Assembly (NCBI RefSeq): GCF_014836545.1
Contig: NZ_JACSQS010000015.1
Location: 1-46,176 of the forward strand
Source: Stenotrophomonas lacuserhaii
GTDB taxonomy: Bacteria > Pseudomonadota > Gammaproteobacteria > Xanthomonadales > Xanthomonadaceae
Direction: 5' to 3'
DNA: 46,176 nt
The translations under genes were made by a program, and so were the position numbers. The notes under the pieces are model-generated. The model did not search any database and was not told the DNA's origin. It worked only from the letters and a program-made list of their open reading frames with translations. The number at the start of each line of letters is the position of its first letter. Position 1 is the stretch's first letter. Positions 1 to 9,151 of the stretch are shown here, piece by piece.

Positions 1-160
1 GCCATGGATGGCGCGAAACGAGGCCCGCAGGATGCGGCTCTTGCCGTCCCCCGACCAGCCCCACCGCCCGGCCCAAACCCAATAAACCGCTTCCATCGAC
101 CCACCACGAGGGGCTCAGCCGTTCGCTGCAATCCTGCGCGGCACTTGCGACACGAAAGAG
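1..160. other. Left edge, no confident gene
   Basis: No gene can be assigned in the first 160 bases. A plus-strand frame runs from the window edge to a TAA at 83-85 and could be the last codons of an upstream gene. A minus-strand frame opens with an ATG at 94-96 and runs off the edge without a stop, so it could equally be a divergent gene start. Neither 27-32 residue fragment is recognisable. The lexA frame is also open back to the edge, but lexA itself clearly begins at 181. Confidence 0.3.
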
Positions 161-179
161 TTAGTAGTATTACTACTAA
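145..179 (+). promoter_or_regulatory. lexA promoter with LexA box over the -10
   Basis: A perfect 19-base palindrome, TTAGTAGTATTACTACTAA (161-179), matches the LexA box known from Xanthomonadales. It ends one base before the lexA start codon. A possible -35 (TTGCGA, 145-150) and -10 (TATTAC, 168-173) are separated by 17 bases, which would put the transcript start at about 180-181. The repressor would therefore cover the -10 and the start site, giving direct autorepression. There is no room for a Shine-Dalgarno sequence. Confidence 0.85.
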
Positions 180-180
180 C

Positions 181-825
181 ATGGACACGACGAACCTGAC
201 CGAAACCCAGCAGGCCATCCTGCAGCTGATCGCCGAGCGCATCGAATCCGAAGGCGCACCGCCTTCGCAGACCGAAATCGCCCGTGCCTTCGGCTTCAAG
301 GGCGTGCGCGCCGCGCAGTACCACCTTGAAGCGCTGGAAGCGGCCGGCGCCATTCGCCGCGTTCCCGGCCAGGCTCGTGGCATCCGCCTGGTGCAGGCGC
401 CGCCGCTGAAGCAGGTCGCCGAACCGACGCGGGATGACAGCGTGCTGCGCCTGCCGGTGCTGGGGCGTGTCGCGGCCGGACTGCCGATCGGCGCGGACAT
501 CGGCTCGGACGATTTCGTCGTGCTCGACCGCGTGTTCTTCTCCCCGGCACCGGATTACCTGCTCAAAGTGCAGGGCGACTCGATGATCGACGAAGGCATC
601 TTCGATGGTGACCTGATCGGCGTGCACCGTACCCGCGACGCCCGTACCGGGCAGATCGTGGTGGCGCGTATCGACGAAGAGATCACCGTCAAGCTGCTGA
701 AGATCGGCAAGGACCGTATCCGCCTGCTGCCGCGCAATCCGGATTACGCCCCTATCGAAGTGTTGCCGGACCAGGATTTCGCCATTGAAGGCCTGTACTG
801 CGGCCTGCTGCGACCCAACCGTTGA
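181..825 (+). CDS. lexA: SOS repressor LexA
   Basis: This is the repressor of the SOS regulon. It binds operators as a dimer and cleaves itself when RecA is activated by single-stranded DNA. The 214-residue protein has a winged-helix DNA-binding domain (about 1-70), a linker, and an S24 peptidase domain. The self-cleavage bond is Ala99-Gly100 (RVAAG), and the Ser134 (GDSM) and Lys171 (ITVKLL) dyad is present. The start at 181 is chosen because it gives the normal family N-terminus ([11 protein letters not shown]); longer versions of the frame add a proline-rich stretch unlike LexA. No ribosome site precedes it, and the LexA box abuts the ATG, so a leaderless mRNA is likely. recA and recX follow, the usual xanthomonad order. 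Confidence 0.97.
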   Translation: MDTTNLTETQQAILQLIAERIESEGAPPSQTEIARAFGFKGVRAAQYHLEALEAAGAIRRVPGQARGIRLVQAPPLKQVAEPTRDDSVLRLPVLGRVAAGLPIGADIGSDDFVVLDRVFFSPAPDYLLKVQGDSMIDEGIFDGDLIGVHRTRDARTGQIVVARIDEEITVKLLKIGKDRIRLLPRNPDYAPIEVLPDQDFAIEGLYCGLLRPNR

Positions 826-979
826 ATGCCCGGGGGCGGCTGCCGCTGACGTCTGCGGCGATAATGTTCGACTTGCCCGGTGCGCGTCTCATCCTGTGCG
901 ATGCGCTGCCGCTACAGTCACCCCCGAACCCGAGTTGACCACGATTAAAAAGATGACCACTTCCCCAAGGACCAAGACG

Positions 980-2020
<1,041 letters not shown>

Positions 2021-2030
2021 GACATGCTGT

Positions 2031-2068
2031 GGGGCAGGGCGGCGCCGTCAGTGACGTCGTCCTGCCCC
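2031..2068 (+). terminator. recA-recX intercistronic hairpin
   Basis: GGGGCAGGGCGGC (2031-2043) pairs with GTCGTCCTGCCCC (2056-2068), including two G-U pairs, leaving a 12-base loop. Only a weak T run (ATTTT) lies a few bases further on. It is probably an attenuator that lets a fraction of recA transcripts continue into recX, as is known in E. coli; this role is inferred. Confidence 0.6.
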
Positions 2069-2129
2069 GCAGGATTTTCACGCCGATCAAGGGCGTGGCG
2101 TCAGGGACGGCGCTGAGTGAAGGATGAGC

Positions 2130-2624
2130 ATGCACGACGAATCCGATGCCCCACCGGGCGCACGTAAACGCCGCCGGCCCGAATTGACGCCCGTGCAGCG
2201 GGCGCTTGGCCTGCTGGTGCGGCGCGATCATTCGCGCAAGGAACTGGGCCGCAAATTGGTCGCGCGCGGCATCGAGCCGGAGCTGGCGCAGGCCGCGGTG
2301 GACAAGCTGACCAGCGAGGGCTGGCAGGACGATGAGCGCTTCGCCGAGTTCCTGGTGCGCAACCGCGCCAATGGCGGGTATGGACCGCGCCACATCCAGG
2401 CCGAACTGGGCACCCATGGGCTGGACAGTGATGCCATAAGCGCCGCAATGGACAGCTACGAGGGCGATTTCCTCGACAACGCCCGTGACCTGGTACGCCG
2501 CCGGTTTGGCGAGGAAGGACCGCAGGACCTGCCGCAGCGGCGCAAGGCCGCCGACCTGCTGGCCCGTCGCGGGTTCGACGGCGACACGATCCGCCGCGCC
2601 ACCCGCTTCGATGCAGAGGACTGA
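2130..2624 (+). CDS. recX: RecA regulator RecX
   Basis: RecX binds RecA filaments and limits their extension. The 164-residue protein is made of three-helix repeats ([25 protein letters not shown]) characteristic of the family, and lies directly after recA as in most bacteria. Two ATGs compete. The one at 2130 has AAGGA (2120-2124) five bases upstream; the one at 2124 overlaps that site and would add only Met-Ser. The later start is therefore preferred. It is probably expressed by read-through past the hairpin after recA. Confidence 0.93.
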   Translation: MHDESDAPPGARKRRRPELTPVQRALGLLVRRDHSRKELGRKLVARGIEPELAQAAVDKLTSEGWQDDERFAEFLVRNRANGGYGPRHIQAELGTHGLDSDAISAAMDSYEGDFLDNARDLVRRRFGEEGPQDLPQRRKAADLLARRGFDGDTIRRATRFDAED

Positions 2625-2650
2625 GCGGCGCTGGCCTGTTACCCTTCAAC

Positions 2651-2707
2651 GTTTCGGAGGTCCGAAACCCGACCCTGGCCAGTGTGGCTGGAGGCGGTGG
2701 CGCCTCC
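2651..2707 (+). promoter_or_regulatory. Two hairpins in the alaS leader
   Basis: GTTTCGG (2651-2657) pairs with CCGAAAC (2662-2668), and GGAGGCG (2690-2696) pairs with CGCCTCC (2701-2707), both with 4-base loops. The second ends 22 bases before the alaS start. They could be operator or mRNA elements for alaS; E. coli AlaRS is known to repress its own gene through a palindrome at its promoter, but no such role is shown here. Confidence 0.4.
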
Positions 2708-2729
2708 GGCACGCAGACTGCCAGCCCCC

Positions 2730-5381
2730 ATGACCGCATCCGCCAAATTCACTACTTCACAGATCCGCAGCGACTTCCTTGAGTTCTTCAAGGGCAAGGG
2801 CCACACCATCGTGCCATCGGCACCGCTGGTGCCGGGCAACGACCCGACCCTGCTGTTCACCAATTCGGGCATGGTCCAGTTCAAGGACGTGTTCCTGGGC
2901 GCGGAGAAGCGCAGCTACGTGCGCGCTGCCGACGTCCAGCGCTGCCTGCGCGCAGGCGGCAAACACAACGATCTGGACCAGGTGGGTTACACCGCCCGCC
3001 ACCACACGTTCTTTGAAATGCTGGGCAACTGGTCCTTCGGCGACTACTTCAAGAAGGACGCCATTGCCTGGGCCTGGGAACTGCTGACCCAGGTCTGGAA
3101 GCTGCCGGCCGAGCGCCTGCTGGTCACCGTCTACCAGACCGATGACGAGGCCTACGCGCTGTGGCGCGACATGGTCGGCATCCCGGAAGAGCGCATCGTG
3201 CGCATCGGCGACAACAAGGGCGCCCCGTACGCCTCGGACAACTTCTGGCAGATGGCCGACACCGGTCCGTGCGGTCCGTGCACGGAGATCTTCTATGACC
3301 ATGGCGACCACATCGCCGGTGGTCCGCCGGGCTCGCCGGATGAAGATGGCGACCGTTTCATCGAAATCTGGAACCTGGTGTTCATGCAGTTCGATCGCCA
3401 GCCCGATGGCAGCCTGGTGCCGCTGCCGGCGCCCTGCGTGGACACCGGCATGGGCCTGGAGCGCCTGGCGGCGATCCTGCAGCATGTGCACACCAACTAC
3501 GAAATCGACCTGTTCCAGGCGCTGATCCGCAAGGCCAGCGAACTGACCGGCATGGCCGATCTGGAGAACAAGTCGCTGCGGGTGATCGCCGACCATATCC
3601 GTGCGTGTTCGTTCCTGATCGTCGATGGCGTGCTGCCGTCCAACGAAGGCCGCGGCTATGTGCTGCGCCGGATCATCCGTCGCGCACTGCGCCATGGCTG
3701 GATGCTGGGCGTGCGCCAGCCGTTCTTCAGCAAGCTGGTGCCGACCCTGGTCGAGCAGATGGGCGTGGCCTATCCGGAACTGCCGGCCACCGCCGACACC
3801 GTCACCCGCGCCCTGCAGGCCGAAGAAGAGCGCTTTGCCGAAACGCTGGACGCCGGCATGAAGATCTTCGAAGACATCGCGGGCAAGGCCAGCAACAACA
3901 TCATTCCCGGCGTGGATGCGTTCCGTCTGTACGACACCTACGGTTTCCCGCTGGACCTCACCGCTGATATCGCGCGCGAGCGTGACATGATCGTGGACAC
4001 CGCCGGCTTCGACGTGGCGATGGAACAGCAGCGCGAAACCGCGCGTGCGGCGGGCAAGTTCGGCGGCGGCGTCAGCCTGCCGGCCGATCTGGTCGCTACC
4101 CTGAAGCCGACCGTGTTCCTCGGTTACGACGCGCTGCAGGCCGATGGCCTGCGCGTGGTGGCGCTGCTGAAGGACGGCCGTCCGGTGCAGGCCGCCGCCG
4201 CCGGTGATGCGGTGATCGTGCTGACCGAACAGACCCCGTTCTACGCCGAATCCGGTGGCCAGGTCGGTGACACCGGCGTGCTCTCGGCCGCTGGCGTGCG
4301 CGTGGACGTGACCGAGACGCAGAAGTTCGCCGGCCAGTTCCATGGCCATGTCGGCACCCTGGCCGAGGGCAGCCTGAAGATCGGTGACGTGCTGGCCGGA
4401 CAGGTCGATGCCGAGCGCCGTGGCGCAACCATCCTCAACCACTCCGCCACCCACCTGCTGCATGCGGCCCTGCGCGAAGTACTGGGCACCCACGTGCAGC
4501 AGAAGGGTTCGCTGGTCGCGCCGGACCGCCTGCGTTTCGACTTCTCGCATTTCCAGCCGATCAGCGCCGAAGAACTGGCGATCATCGAGCGCAAGGTCAA
4601 CCAGCAGGTGCGCATCAACAACGCCGTGGAAGTGCACAACATGGCCATGCAGGAAGCGCTCGATTTCGGCGCGATGGCCCTGTTTGGCGAAAAGTACGGC
4701 GAAAACGTGCGCGTGCTGAAAATGGGCAATTACTCCACCGAACTGTGCGGCGGCACGCATGTCAGCCGCACCGGTGACATCGGCCTGTTCAAGATCACCT
4801 CCGAAGGCGGTGTGTCCGCTGGCGTGCGCCGCATCGAGGCGGTCACCGGCCAGGGTGCGCTGGATTTCGTCGCGGACGAAGAAGCGCGCCTGTCCGAAGC
4901 GGCCAGCCTGCTCGGCGGCAGTGCGGGCGACGTGGTGGAGAAGATCCGCACCCAGATCCTGCGCCAGAAGCAGCTCGAACGTGAACTGGAATCGCTGAAG
5001 GCCAAGCTCGCCGCCGGTGCCACCGCGGACCTGTCCACCCAGGCCGTGGACGTGTCCGGGGTGAAGGTGCTGGTCGCGCGGTTGGAAGGCTTTGACGCGA
5101 AAGCCCTGCGCGATGCGGTGGATCGTCTCAAACAGCAGTTGGGTGATGCCGTGATCCTGCTGGCCGGTGCGCAGGACGGGAAGGTCGCCTTGGTTGCTGG
5201 CGTGAACGGCAGTGCAATGGGCCGGGTCAAGGCCGGGGAACTGTTGTCCCACATTGCCAGTCAGATCGGGGGCAAGGGCGGTGGTCGTCCCGATCTCGCC
5301 CAGGGTGGTGGCGAGGACGGGCCCGCCCTTGCGACTGCCCTGGCTGCGGCGATCGACTGGGTCCGTCCGCGTCTGGGATGA
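2730..5381 (+). CDS. alaS: Alanyl-tRNA synthetase
   Basis: It charges tRNA-Ala with alanine in the cytoplasm. The 883-residue length is normal for the family. It has the class II catalytic domain ([42 protein letters not shown]), then the editing domain with zinc-ligand motifs HSATHLLH and CGGTH, and a C-terminal C-Ala domain with coiled coil (residues about 735-880, ending [11 protein letters not shown]). The ATG at 2730 gives the family N-terminus; the open frame extends back to 2682 but that extension is unlike AlaRS. No clear Shine-Dalgarno is seen. csrA follows, an order conserved in many gammaproteobacteria. Confidence 0.98.
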   Translation: MTASAKFTTSQIRSDFLEFFKGKGHTIVPSAPLVPGNDPTLLFTNSGMVQFKDVFLGAEKRSYVRAADVQRCLRAGGKHNDLDQVGYTARHHTFFEMLGNWSFGDYFKKDAIAWAWELLTQVWKLPAERLLVTVYQTDDEAYALWRDMVGIPEERIVRIGDNKGAPYASDNFWQMADTGPCGPCTEIFYDHGDHIAGGPPGSPDEDGDRFIEIWNLVFMQFDRQPDGSLVPLPAPCVDTGMGLERLAAILQHVHTNYEIDLFQALIRKASELTGMADLENKSLRVIADHIRACSFLIVDGVLPSNEGRGYVLRRIIRRALRHGWMLGVRQPFFSKLVPTLVEQMGVAYPELPATADTVTRALQAEEERFAETLDAGMKIFEDIAGKASNNIIPGVDAFRLYDTYGFPLDLTADIARERDMIVDTAGFDVAMEQQRETARAAGKFGGGVSLPADLVATLKPTVFLGYDALQADGLRVVALLKDGRPVQAAAAGDAVIVLTEQTPFYAESGGQVGDTGVLSAAGVRVDVTETQKFAGQFHGHVGTLAEGSLKIGDVLAGQVDAERRGATILNHSATHLLHAALREVLGTHVQQKGSLVAPDRLRFDFSHFQPISAEELAIIERKVNQQVRINNAVEVHNMAMQEALDFGAMALFGEKYGENVRVLKMGNYSTELCGGTHVSRTGDIGLFKITSEGGVSAGVRRIEAVTGQGALDFVADEEARLSEAASLLGGSAGDVVEKIRTQILRQKQLERELESLKAKLAAGATADLSTQAVDVSGVKVLVARLEGFDAKALRDAVDRLKQQLGDAVILLAGAQDGKVALVAGVNGSAMGRVKAGELLSHIASQIGGKGGGRPDLAQGGGEDGPALATALAAAIDWVRPRLG

Positions 5382-5385
5382 ACCG

Positions 5386-5420
5386 CAGCCCTTCCGCGCC
5401 TTGAAGCTGCGGGAGGGCTG
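5386..5420 (+). terminator. Hairpin after alaS
   Basis: CAGCCCTTCCGC (5386-5397) pairs with GCGGGAGGGCTG (5409-5420) with one G-U pair. No T tract follows, so it is either a weak terminator or a processing or attenuation hairpin between alaS and csrA. The remaining 106 bases before csrA hold no recognisable promoter. Confidence 0.45.
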
Positions 5421-5526
5421 ACGGTACCATTGGCAATCTTTTTCCCTTCGTAGTGGGGCGGGCCTTTACGGCGCGCCAGGCCGGTGGGGGATACCCTTCC
5501 ACACGGTTTCATGGAGAATTACCACA

Positions 5527-5727
5527 ATGTTGATCTTGACCCGCCGCGTTGGCGAAACCCTGATGATTGGCGACTCGGTCAGCGTGACCGTCCTGGGCGT
5601 CAAGGGAAACCAGGTCCGTATCGGCATCACGGCGCCGAAGGACGTGGCCGTGCATCGCGAGGAAATCTACCAGCGCATCCAGCGCGGTGATGAAGCTGCG
5701 ACCAGCAGTGAAGATTCTGCTGAATAA
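5527..5727 (+). CDS. csrA: Carbon storage regulator CsrA/RsmA
   Basis: CsrA is a small dimeric RNA-binding protein that recognises GGA motifs in mRNA leaders and usually blocks translation; it is antagonised by Gac-controlled small RNAs. The 66-residue protein has the canonical beta-strand start ([16 protein letters not shown]), the conserved [11 protein letters not shown] core and the HREEIYQRI segment that carries the key RNA-binding Arg. The start is preceded by GGAG in a GGA context (about 5516), compatible with autoregulation. It sits after alaS and before tRNA-Ser, as in many gammaproteobacteria. A GacA-like regulator lies about 25 kb away in this window. Confidence 0.97.
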   Translation: MLILTRRVGETLMIGDSVSVTVLGVKGNQVRIGITAPKDVAVHREEIYQRIQRGDEAATSSEDSAE

Positions 5728-5731
5728 GGCT

Positions 5732-5760
5732 TTACCTCCGGCCGCGAAAAAAGCTATTAT
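5732..5760 (+). promoter_or_regulatory. Promoter of tRNA-Ser
   Basis: TTACCT (5732-5737) and TATTAT (5755-5760) are separated by 17 bases and followed by a G+C-rich discriminator (TCGCGTCC), the arrangement typical of stringently controlled stable-RNA promoters. The start would be near 5767, leaving about 40 bases of 5' leader to be trimmed. Confidence 0.6.
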
Positions 5761-5808
5761 TCGCGTCCCCGCTGCGGAGTACTTCTCCACCAGCGGTTGC
5801 AACACCCC

Positions 5809-5901
5809 GGAGCGATGCCCGAGCGGCTGAAGGGGCTCCCCTGCTAAGGGAGTATAGGGTCAAAAGCTCTATCGAGGGTTCGAATCCCTCTCGCTCCGCC
5901 A
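5809..5901 (+). tRNA. tRNA-Ser(GCT)
   Basis: The 93-base cloverleaf has acceptor arms GGAGCGA and TCGCTCC, a long class II variable arm typical of serine tRNA, the T loop GTTCGAATC, and an encoded CCA (5899-5901). The anticodon loop CTGCTAA (5841-5847) gives anticodon GCT, reading AGC and AGU serine codons. Confidence 0.97.
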
Positions 5902-5907
5902 TATATG

Positions 5908-5944
5908 AAAACGCCCGCAGATACTGTCTGCGGGCGTTTTTTTT
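5908..5944 (+). terminator. Intrinsic terminator after tRNA-Ser
   Basis: ACGCCCGCAGA and TCTGCGGGCGT form a strong G+C-rich stem, followed by eight or more T. It is a textbook rho-independent terminator for the tRNA-Ser transcript. The A run on the other side makes it usable from the right as well, for pirin. Confidence 0.93.
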
Positions 5945-6039
5945 GTGCTCTTGATGCCGCCTCGTCGGCTCCATGCTGCGCGACCGCCTGAGCCGCCGTG
6001 CCGTGTTGCAGGCCACGAGAGGTCAGGCGATGCGGGTCG

Positions 6040-6741
6040 TTACAGCGCCAGGTCGAACACCAGCACCTCGGCATCATTGCCGTTTTCCAGTGTCAGCTGG
6101 GATTCGTCGCGCACCTGCAGCGCATCGCCCGCTTCCAGGGTGATCCCGTTGACCTGCAGCTGGCCACGCGCCACCTGTACATAGGCGCCGCGACCGCTCG
6201 CCAGGGTGTGGTTGAGGCGTTGTGCGCCATCCAGGATGGTGGCGTAGATGCGTGCATCCTGGTGGATCAGCAGCGAACCTGCGGCACCGTCCGGCGAGGC
6301 GATCAAGCGCAGCTGGCCGCGCTTGTCCTCGGGGCTGAAGTTGGTTTCCTGATAGGACGGCGCGATGTTCTCCTGGTCCGGGAACAGCCAGATCTGCAGG
6401 AAATGCACCGGCTCATCCGCTGAATGGTTGAACTCGCTGTGGCTGACGCCGCTGCCGGCGCTCATGCGCTGCACATCGCCGTAGCGCAGCACCGAACCGG
6501 TGCCCATCGAATCCTTGTGTTCCAGCGCGCCGCCGAGCACGTAGGAAATGATTTCCATGTTGCTGTGGCTGTGCGTGCCGAAGCCCTGACCGCCGATCAC
6601 CTTGTCTTCGTTGATCACCCGCAGCGGGCCGAAGCTGGTGTAGCGCGGGTCGTAGTAATTGGCGAAGGAGAAGGTGTGCATGGAGTTCAGCCAGCCATGG
6701 TCGGCCTTGCCGCGGGTGGCGCTCTTACGGATCTGGATCAT
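6040..6741 (-). CDS. Pirin family protein (quercetinase-like)
   Basis: This is a bicupin of the pirin family, whose bacterial members such as E. coli YhhW open the ring of quercetin. The 233-residue protein carries the metal site at the places known from pirin: His57 and His59 (GTHSHSNME), His101 and Glu103 (VSHSEFNH). The start at 6741 has a strong AAGGAG seven bases upstream; the longer frame has no such site. It is divergent from a LysR-type regulator, a layout often seen when the regulator controls the enzyme gene. The physiological substrate is unknown. Confidence 0.92.
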   Translation of the reverse strand: MIQIRKSATRGKADHGWLNSMHTFSFANYYDPRYTSFGPLRVINEDKVIGGQGFGTHSHSNMEIISYVLGGALEHKDSMGTGSVLRYGDVQRMSAGSGVSHSEFNHSADEPVHFLQIWLFPDQENIAPSYQETNFSPEDKRGQLRLIASPDGAAGSLLIHQDARIYATILDGAQRLNHTLASGRGAYVQVARGQLQVNGITLEAGDALQVRDESQLTLENGNDAEVLVFDLAL

Positions 6742-6868
6742 GGTGGTGCTCCTTGTTCGATGGTTTCGACGTGGGACCTGGCGGCCGTGCAGGCCTGTGG
6801 TTTCCCGTTGCGAAGAAGTATCCGCTTGCCCTCGCACTTTGAAAAACGGATAGTTTCGCAAGCCATCA

Positions 6869-6881
6869 TCGAAAATTTCGA
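6869..6881. promoter_or_regulatory. Palindrome abutting the LysR gene start
   Basis: TCGAAAATTTCGA is a perfect 13-base palindrome ending one base before the LysR ATG at 6882. A weak promoter (TTGCCC 6826-6831, GATAGT 6849-6854, spacing 17) lies upstream. The palindrome could be an autoregulatory site in the pirin-LysR divergent region. No Shine-Dalgarno is visible. Confidence 0.4.
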
Positions 6882-7796
6882 ATGCTCAAGCTCAGCCTCG
6901 ACGCCCTGCAGATCTTGGATGCCATTGACCGTCGCGGCTCGTTCGCTGCGGCCGGCAAGGCGCTGCACAAGGTGCCCTCGACCATTTCCTACACCGTGGG
7001 CAAGCTGGAAGAAGATCTGGGCGTGCAGTTGTTCGATCGGGTCGGGCCACGCGCGGAGATGACCCCGGCCGGCCGGGCGCTGCTGGATGAGGGCCGCCAC
7101 CTGCTGCGGGCGGCGCGCGAGCTGGAACTGCGGGTACGCCGGGTAGCCTCTGGCTGGGAGGCCGAACTGACCTTGGCGGTGGACTCGATGTTCCCGACCT
7201 GGCTGCTGGGCCCGGATATCCGGGCCTTCCGTGACGTCGCGGCACAGACCCGCCTGCGGCTGATCGGCGAGGCCCTGTCGGGCACCTGGGAGGCGCTGCT
7301 GGATCGTCGCGCGGACCTGCTGGTGGGCGCAGCGGGCGAGGGCCCCAGCGGTGGGGGCTACGTGGTGGAACCGCTGGGCAGTGTCGAGTTCGTGTTCGCG
7401 ATCGCGCCGGGCCATCCGCTGGCGGCAGTGCCTGGCGTGCTGCGTCGCGAGCAGCTGGTGGAGCATTGTGCGATCGCCGTTTCCGATTCGGCGCGTCGGC
7501 TGTTGCCGCGCACCGTTGGCCTGCTGATGGGGCAGGAAACCCTCAGCGTGCCGGACATGGCCAGCAAGCTGCGGCTGCAGCGCGAGGGCATCGGCTTTGG
7601 TTTCCTGCCGGCGCCGTGCGCGCGTGCGGCGGTGGACCGGGGTGAGCTGGTGATTCGTGAGGTCCAAGAGCACAAGCCGGAGGAAACGTTCTGGCTGGCA
7701 TGGCGCACGGGCGAAGATGGCGCGGCTCTGCGCTGGTGGCGCGAACGGCTACGCACGCCGGGCACGCTGGAGGCCTGGTGGCACGCGATGCGCTGA
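6882..7796 (+). CDS. LysR-type transcriptional regulator
   Basis: The 304-residue protein has the N-terminal winged helix of LysR regulators (residues about 4-62, with RRGSFAAAGKALHKVPSTISYTVGKLEEDLGVQLFDR split over the recognition helix), followed by a periplasmic-binding-like effector domain. It is divergent from the pirin gene with a 140-base gap and is a likely regulator of it; the inducer cannot be predicted. No other gene is co-transcribed downstream. The start follows the normal family N-terminus, and the palindrome described at 6869 replaces the usual ribosome site. Confidence 0.93.
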   Translation: MLKLSLDALQILDAIDRRGSFAAAGKALHKVPSTISYTVGKLEEDLGVQLFDRVGPRAEMTPAGRALLDEGRHLLRAARELELRVRRVASGWEAELTLAVDSMFPTWLLGPDIRAFRDVAAQTRLRLIGEALSGTWEALLDRRADLLVGAAGEGPSGGGYVVEPLGSVEFVFAIAPGHPLAAVPGVLRREQLVEHCAIAVSDSARRLLPRTVGLLMGQETLSVPDMASKLRLQREGIGFGFLPAPCARAAVDRGELVIREVQEHKPEETFWLAWRTGEDGAALRWWRERLRTPGTLEAWWHAMR

Positions 7797-7801
7797 GCCC
7801 G

Positions 7802-7824
7802 GTAGCGCCGACCCATGGTCGGCG
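7802..7824 (+). repeat. SMAG/REP-type palindrome
   Basis: A GTAG tetranucleotide is followed by CGCCGACC, loop CAT, and GGTCGGCG. This fits the GTAG-headed palindromes (SMAG) described in Stenotrophomonas maltophilia. It follows the LysR gene and may serve as a 3' end stabiliser. Confidence 0.8.
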
Positions 7825-7848
7825 AGCGCAGCGGTAGGTGGCGCATGC

Positions 7849-7880
7849 AAAAAAAAACAGCAGGCCGAGGCCTGCTGTTT
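7849..7880 (-). terminator. Terminator of the tRNA-Arg operon
   Basis: On the minus strand CAGCAGGC and GCCTGCTG form a stem with a CTCG loop, followed by nine T. It lies just beyond the third tRNA-Arg gene in the direction of transcription. Confidence 0.93.
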
Positions 7881-7890
7881 CTTCGAATAT

Positions 7891-7967
7891 TGGTGCGCCC
7901 GGAGAGATTCGAACTCCCGACCGCCTGGTTCGTAGCCAGGTACTCTATCCAACTGAGCTACGGGCGC
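7891..7967 (-). tRNA. tRNA-Arg(ACG), third copy in the operon
   Basis: A 77-base cloverleaf with acceptor arms GCGCCCG and CGGGCGC, encoded CCA, and anticodon loop CTACGAA giving anticodon ACG (inosine at the wobble position after editing, reading CGU, CGC and CGA). The sequence is identical to the two other copies. Confidence 0.97.
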
Positions 7968-8156
7968 ATGTGACAGCGATTTTCCTGTTACTCACACCAA
8001 CGGCGGGTTGGTGTTCCTGTTGATGGTGCGCCCGGAGAGATTCGAACTCCCGACCGCCTGGTTCGTAGCCAGGTACTCTATCCAACTGAGCTACGGGCGC
8101 ATGTGACAGCGATTTTCCTGTTACTCACACCAACGGCGGGTTGGTGTTCCTGTTGA
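7968..8156 (-). repeat. Exact 133-base tandem unit (tRNA plus spacer)
   Basis: The two 56-base spacers between the tRNA-Arg genes (7968-8023 and 8101-8156) appear identical, so the array is a 133-base unit repeated head to tail. Each spacer contains a small hairpin (CACCAAC with GTTGGTG), perhaps for processing. Confidence 0.9.
8024..8100 (-). tRNA. tRNA-Arg(ACG), second copy
   Basis: Identical to the neighbouring copies, with encoded CCA and anticodon ACG. It is transcribed leftward in the same unit. Confidence 0.97.
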
Positions 8157-8233
8157 TGGTGCGCCCGGAGAGATTCGAACTCCCGACCGCCTGGTTCGTA
8201 GCCAGGTACTCTATCCAACTGAGCTACGGGCGC
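8157..8233 (-). tRNA. tRNA-Arg(ACG), first copy
   Basis: This is the promoter-proximal copy, with encoded CCA and anticodon ACG. The promoter lies about 20 bases upstream. Confidence 0.97.
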
Positions 8234-8250
8234 CCTGCAACAGGAGCGGA

Positions 8251-8279
8251 ATTATGCGGATTACCGCTGCATCCGTCAA
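8251..8279 (-). promoter_or_regulatory. Promoter of the tRNA-Arg operon
   Basis: On the minus strand TTGACG (8274-8279) and CATAAT (8251-8256) are separated by exactly 17 bases, a near-consensus sigma-70 promoter. It directs the three tRNA-Arg genes. Confidence 0.85.
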
Positions 8280-8296
8280 CGCCTTTGTGAAGAATT

Positions 8297-9151
8297 TCAG
8301 TCAAATGAACGCAACAGCGCCTGTGCAACCGCCTGCGGCGCCTTCATCCAGTGGAAGTGGTCGGCACGCGTACGCAGCATGGCGGCATCCAGCACGGAGG
8401 TCGTGACCTGCACGTCGGGCAGCTTGGCCAGCAGGGCCTGCATCGATCCCGTGGGTGCCAGCCAGTCATCGGCCATCAGCACGGCGCGCGCCTGTCCCTG
8501 CACGAGCCGCAGCTGGCTTTCGAGGTCCTCGGCCATGCCTGCGGCGGCATAGCGGTTGCTCAGCCCCACGCGCGACCAGTCCTGGATCAGGCCGCGTGCT
8601 TCATTGCCGCCAAAGCCGAGTCGGCGGCCTGGCAGCACGCCGTTGCGCCGCGCCAGCCAGGGCAGGAAGCGGTAGGCCAGTGGCAGCAGCCAGCCGCGCG
8701 GGGCAGGGAAGCTGCGCCACCACGGCGTTCCGCTCGCCACCAGCCACAGATGCTCGAAATCGGCGGGGAAGCGCCCGGCATGCAGGCACGCCAACTGCCC
8801 CCCCAGGCTGTGGCCGCCTACGATCCACGGCAGCACGCGGTCCTGCTGGTCATGCTGGAGCAGCAACTGTTGGCTGGCCGGCAGGTCCTGTTCGAGGATT
8901 TCCCGGTAGCCCCAATCCTGCACGCGTGAAGGCCGCAGCGAACTGCTGCCATTGCCGCGCCACTCGTGCAGGTATACCGCGATTCCCTGCGCAGCCAGCG
9001 CCTGGGCCAACGGCAGGTAATGGCGTGCGGCCACGCCCAGCGCAGGCAGCCACAGCAGGCGCGCTCGCGGCTGCGCGGGCAGGCAGTGCAGCAGGGCGAA
9101 GGCGTGTCCGTCGGCCGCCCGCAGCGACGTGCTGTGCGCGTCCAGGGTCAT
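8297..9151 (-). CDS. Alpha/beta hydrolase
   Basis: A 284-residue alpha/beta-hydrolase fold protein of the esterase or serine-aminopeptidase-like group. The nucleophile elbow is GHSLGG (113-118, Ser115), an acid lies in LMADDWLAP, and the histidine is in the DHFHW segment near the end. There is no signal peptide, so it acts in the cytoplasm. Its ATG overlaps the thiD stop by four bases (ATGA), so the two are translationally coupled. What the hydrolase cleaves, and why it travels with thiD, cannot be told from the sequence. Confidence 0.85.
   Translation of the reverse strand: MTLDAHSTSLRAADGHAFALLHCLPAQPRARLLWLPALGVAARHYLPLAQALAAQGIAVYLHEWRGNGSSSLRPSRVQDWGYREILEQDLPASQQLLLQHDQQDRVLPWIVGGHSLGGQLACLHAGRFPADFEHLWLVASGTPWWRSFPAPRGWLLPLAYRFLPWLARRNGVLPGRRLGFGGNEARGLIQDWSRVGLSNRYAAAGMAEDLESQLRLVQGQARAVLMADDWLAPTGSMQALLAKLPDVQVTTSVLDAAMLRTRADHFHWMKAPQAVAQALLRSFD

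Noticed and set aside
2757..5252. 831-codon open frame antisense to alaS
   Set aside because: It lies wholly inside alaS, has no recognisable domain, and long antisense frames are common where third positions are G+C-rich.
5732..6016. Minus-strand frame containing GFEPSIELLTL
   Set aside because: It is the translation of the tRNA-Ser gene and its terminator, a common false protein prediction.
7657..7935. Frame ending RRDSNSRPPGS
   Set aside because: It is read through the tRNA-Arg gene and the LysR 3' end; not a protein.
7891..8233. Direct repeats resembling a CRISPR array
   Set aside because: The repeated unit is a tRNA-Arg gene and the spacers are identical, so it is a tRNA tandem.
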